64,000 bases of DNA, taken from contig CAYPFR010000009.1 of the NCBI GenBank assembly GCA_964410285.1, positions 1 through 64,000 of the forward strand, given 5' to 3'. The notes under the pieces were generated by a model. The model made no database searches. It saw only the letters and a list, made by a program, of their open reading frames with translations, and had not been told where the DNA came from. Positions 61,679-64,000 of this stretch are shown here, piece by piece (position 1 is the first letter of the stretch; each line of letters begins with the position of its first letter). Origin of the DNA: Fretibacter sp964410285. Lineage in GTDB: Bacteria > Pseudomonadota > Alphaproteobacteria > Caulobacterales > Maricaulaceae. Both the position numbers and the translations under genes were made by a program.

Positions 61679-62193
61679 AATATATCCTATTTAGCCGTTC
61701 AACTTTCCCAACCTACGTTAGTTCCACGAGAGAAGTTTGTCGAGGTCTGTGAGTTTTGTATCTTGATGTATTTATCACAGGTATAATACCTTAAATTAGG
61801 GACTTAGTTTGCTTAATAAGAACCAGGCGGCAAGTGCAAGTCAGTCCGTCATTTGAATTAGATTCGACTGCTTGTGCTTTTTTGGGTATCCTTAGATAGC
61901 TCTTCTCAATAATATGAGGCTCTCCAGTTCTGGGGAAATCATCAGCTTAAAACCAAGCAAGCCCTTTATCTAAGCGGTAAACTCTTAATTCAGAGAATAC
62001 CACATAGCTGCTAAGGGTGTGTACGAGCAATCGTACCGAGGGTTCGAATCCCTCCTTCTCCGCCACGACTATCTTAAAGTTAGTTTGAAAATCGGCATTT
62101 GATGCTTGGTGGTTCACACCTCTAGTTGGGATGTGAAAACCTGAAAAAGCTTCGAAATTTTTGAGAGAGCCTCACTCTTTTCAAACTTTTACT
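61679..62193. other. Intergenic region with island right end
   Basis: About 515 bases without a convincing gene. The only recognisable structure is the tRNA-Ser 3' fragment at 62008-62065. The rest is AT-rich with no obvious terminator. Confidence 0.7.
62008..62065 (+). pseudogene. Partial tRNA-Ser(GCU), 3' half only (candidate attR)
   Basis: Begins at the anticodon loop (CTGCTAAGGG, as in the intact tRNA), has a well-formed variable arm (GTACGA-GCAA-TCGTAC), a perfectly paired T arm (GAGGG-TTCGAAT-CCCTC), acceptor CTTCTCC, G and CCA. The 5' half is absent. The last 29 bases match the tRNA at 51095-51123 with two differences, but the variable arm is unrelated. It is either the displaced 3' half of the original host tRNA or the tRNA end carried by the second element. 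Confidence 0.85.
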
Positions 62194-63099
62194 ATGTCAT
62201 CAAAACAATTCGATCTCGCTTGCGACCAATTTTTACAACACGGAAAAATATTCAAAAACTTTCAACCCACGACAATCAAAGGGTATCGAGATATTTTTTC
62301 ATTGTTCAAGCAGATGACAGAAGTCGAGACGATTGATGATTTATCGACGGAGATGATCGAGACCTTTCTATCTGAAGGACGGATGCAGCGGAATTGGACG
62401 GCGTGTACGTTCCGTACCTATTACAAACGCATGAGAGCTTTTTGTAATTGGCTGGTGAAGAAGAAATATATCCCAGAGAATTACACGGACAATATCGATA
62501 AACCACCTTTAGAAAAACGGCTCCCAACCTATCTTTCGCCTGAACAATGCGAGACGCTTTTAGAAACGGCTTATCATTTACAATACAAATACAAGTCAGA
62601 AGGTGTGAGAAACCGCGCTTTGATCGCTATGCTTATTTTCGCGGGTTTACGCCTATCTGAAGCGTCGAACTTAAAACGGCATGATGTTGATCTTCTCACT
62701 AAGGTGATCACCGTACGTCAAGGGAAGTGGAATAAAGACCGACAAATTCCAATCTCGTCTCGGCTTCACTTTTTCTTATCGGATTATGTTGAATTACGGC
62801 GCAAGCAGAAGAGCAAGCATATCTATTTCTTTTCGAGTGTGGCGAGAGATGAACCGCTAGGGCCGCGCGGCATTCAAGTGATGTGTAAGATGCTACGGGC
62901 GCGTTCTGGTGTGTCCTTTAGCCCGCAAATTTTGCGGCACACCTTTGCTACTCATACTTATAGAGGTTCGAGAGACATTTACGCCGTGTCGGGTTTGCTC
63001 GGTCATGCAAAGATTGAGACGACACAAATTTATGCGCATTTATCCTTAGATGATAAAAGACAGAGCGTTGAGCAGCATCTTATGAATACTTTTGATTAG
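62194..63099 (+). CDS. Tyrosine recombinase/integrase
   Basis: About 301 residues. The core-binding domain (FQPTTIKGYRDIFSLFKQMTEV) is followed by the catalytic domain: FAGLRLSEASNLK (Arg), VRQGKWNKDRQIPIS (Lys), PQILRHTFATH (Arg, with Gln where most have His), LLGHAKIETTQIYAHL (His, Tyr). It lies 128 bases to the right of the tRNA fragment, pointing away from it, and converges with the next recombinase with a four-base overlap of the ends. The ATG at 62194 is preferred to the TTG at 62161. Confidence 0.88.
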   Translation: MSSKQFDLACDQFLQHGKIFKNFQPTTIKGYRDIFSLFKQMTEVETIDDLSTEMIETFLSEGRMQRNWTACTFRTYYKRMRAFCNWLVKKKYIPENYTDNIDKPPLEKRLPTYLSPEQCETLLETAYHLQYKYKSEGVRNRALIAMLIFAGLRLSEASNLKRHDVDLLTKVITVRQGKWNKDRQIPISSRLHFFLSDYVELRRKQKSKHIYFFSSVARDEPLGPRGIQVMCKMLRARSGVSFSPQILRHTFATHTYRGSRDIYAVSGLLGHAKIETTQIYAHLSLDDKRQSVEQHLMNTFD

Positions 63100-64000
63100 C
63101 AGTTATAAATATTTTTCATCAAATCAGTGCCGCTCTGAGTGAGGTAGCACTCACGAGCAATATACCGATCCGTAGTCGTGAATCTTGTATGGCCGAGGTA
63201 TCGGGATAAATCATCTCGTGCGACGCCAGTACGACTTAGTTGACTAGCAATGAAGCGTCTGAAACCATAGGCGGTAATGTGAAAGCCGACTTCTTTCGAA
63301 ACCTTTTTGAAGAAGGCTTGTAGCCCGCTAACGCTCCAACCTTCTTGAGATGACATGGAGATAAAGAGAGGCGTTTCCCATCGTCTTTTTTCATCGCGAA
63401 TACGCATATAATTTTGATATGCGTGAACGATGAAATTTGGGATTTCATAATACCGTAAGCGACCTTTCTGTTTGCGGCCATTTATGACCATTCGCCATTG
63501 TCCGCGCTCTTGGAAAATATCATCATTCTTCATGCCAAGCAGTTCACAAGGCCGAATGCCAGAGAAGCGAAATATATCGACCATGAGAATGTTTCTGGCG
63601 CGTTCCAGCTCCGTGCAATGATGCCTACGGGCTATATGTAAGACGGCTGCTTCTACTTGATCTAATGTCAGCGGTTTCACGTCTGGCGGGCTTTCTCGGC
63701 CCTTTTCGATACGCGCAACATTGTTGGTTTCAATATAGTGGTTTTTATAAAGCCATATGAAATAGGTATTCATATTCTTGATGTAGGTATTACGCGTACT
63801 CGGTTTTAATCCGCGCCTCATTTGTAGCTCTAAGAGCGCATCACCTAACACACCAGCTTTATTGGCCTGTTCAATCGTAATGATGCCCGTATGACGCATG
63901 ATGGTATTCAAACCATCCCGAACAGATTTGATCGTATTAGGGCTTTTGCCAAGGACTAGCGTTTTGACGACATATGTCTCCCAGTGTCGCCAGATCGGGG
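63096..64000 (-). CDS. Tyrosine recombinase, 5' end cut by the window edge
   Basis: The catalytic domain shows FSGIRPCELLGMK (Arg), AYGFRRFIASQL (Arg, with Tyr where most have His) and LGHTRFTTTDRYIA (His, Tyr). The frame has no stop between the last in-frame ATG (63899) and the window end. The extra upstream part, with LGKSPNTIKSVRDGLNT, is typical core-binding-domain sequence, so the gene starts beyond 64000. It converges with the recombinase at 62194, sharing four bases. Confidence 0.87.
   Translation of the reverse strand, partial: PIWRHWETYVVKTLVLGKSPNTIKSVRDGLNTIMRHTGIITIEQANKAGVLGDALLELQMRRGLKPSTRNTYIKNMNTYFIWLYKNHYIETNNVARIEKGRESPPDVKPLTLDQVEAAVLHIARRHHCTELERARNILMVDIFRFSGIRPCELLGMKNDDIFQERGQWRMVINGRKQKGRLRYYEIPNFIVHAYQNYMRIRDEKRRWETPLFISMSSQEGWSVSGLQAFFKKVSKEVGFHITAYGFRRFIASQLSRTGVARDDLSRYLGHTRFTTTDRYIARECYLTQSGTDLMKNIYNC

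Overview
The window reads as a chromosomal contig of an alphaproteobacterium. The diagnostic evidence is a phyR / nepR / ecfG general-stress-response locus (22.1-23.8 kb), an imuA-imuB-dnaE2 mutagenesis operon behind a GTTC-N7-GTTC SOS box, HWE-type histidine kinases, a bacteriophytochrome with its own heme oxygenase, and a TamA-TamB pair. The genus cannot be named from the sequence. A run of exactly 100 N (15690-15789) is a scaffolding gap inside an 8-bp tandem repeat, so the contig comes from a draft assembly.

Layout. 0.2-7.7 kb: a metabolic and transport group with two short-chain dehydrogenases, a SnoaL-like protein, two divergent Nramp-fold transporters, CsaA, a PLP aminotransferase and an AGE-family sugar epimerase. 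7.8-15.6 kb: a tightly packed envelope cluster with a small YIDPGSG membrane protein, a methyltransferase, a CDP-glycerol-type glycerophosphotransferase, a YidC/Oxa1 paralogue, a sulfatase/LTA-synthase-fold membrane protein, a diacylglycerol-kinase-like protein and a metallophosphoesterase. 15.6-45.3 kb: a stress-response region built around phyR/nepR/ecfG. It holds hemerythrin, cardiolipin synthase, small membrane stress proteins, three HWE/HisKA_2-type kinases, two MscS channels, an antiporter, fasciclin and TamAB. 45.4-50.8 kb: the SOS mutasome. 51.0-62.1 kb: a tRNA-Ser(GCU)-anchored genomic island. 62.1-64.0 kb: two convergent tyrosine recombinases, probably the edge of a second element stacked on the same tRNA locus.

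How the genes work together. I found nine exact EcfG-type promoters (GGAAC-N16-CGTT) and four one-mismatch versions in front of genes between 16 and 45 kb. The sigma-EcfG regulon is therefore physically clustered around its own regulators. PhyR and NepR control EcfG by partner switching, and the neighbouring kinase at 20.4-22.1 kb is the likely sensor. The nepR and phyR promoters overlap head to head and share a palindrome. The phytochrome-HWE-receiver protein and the GAF-HWE kinase are plausible extra inputs.

The most interesting accessory feature is a two-gene cassette in the island (56.9-59.6 kb). A complete C5-cytosine DNA methyltransferase overlaps by 8 bp a protein that joins an N-terminal GHKL (MutL/MORC/Hsp90-type) ATPase to a C-terminal segment with an RNVVGH (Rx4H) motif typical of HEPN ribonucleases. 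I read it as a candidate methylation-linked defence system. The 7.8-15.6 kb envelope cluster is the second candidate for an under-described system: it looks like a Gram-negative glycerophosphate-polymer or phosphoglycerol-transfer pathway with a dedicated YidC paralogue.
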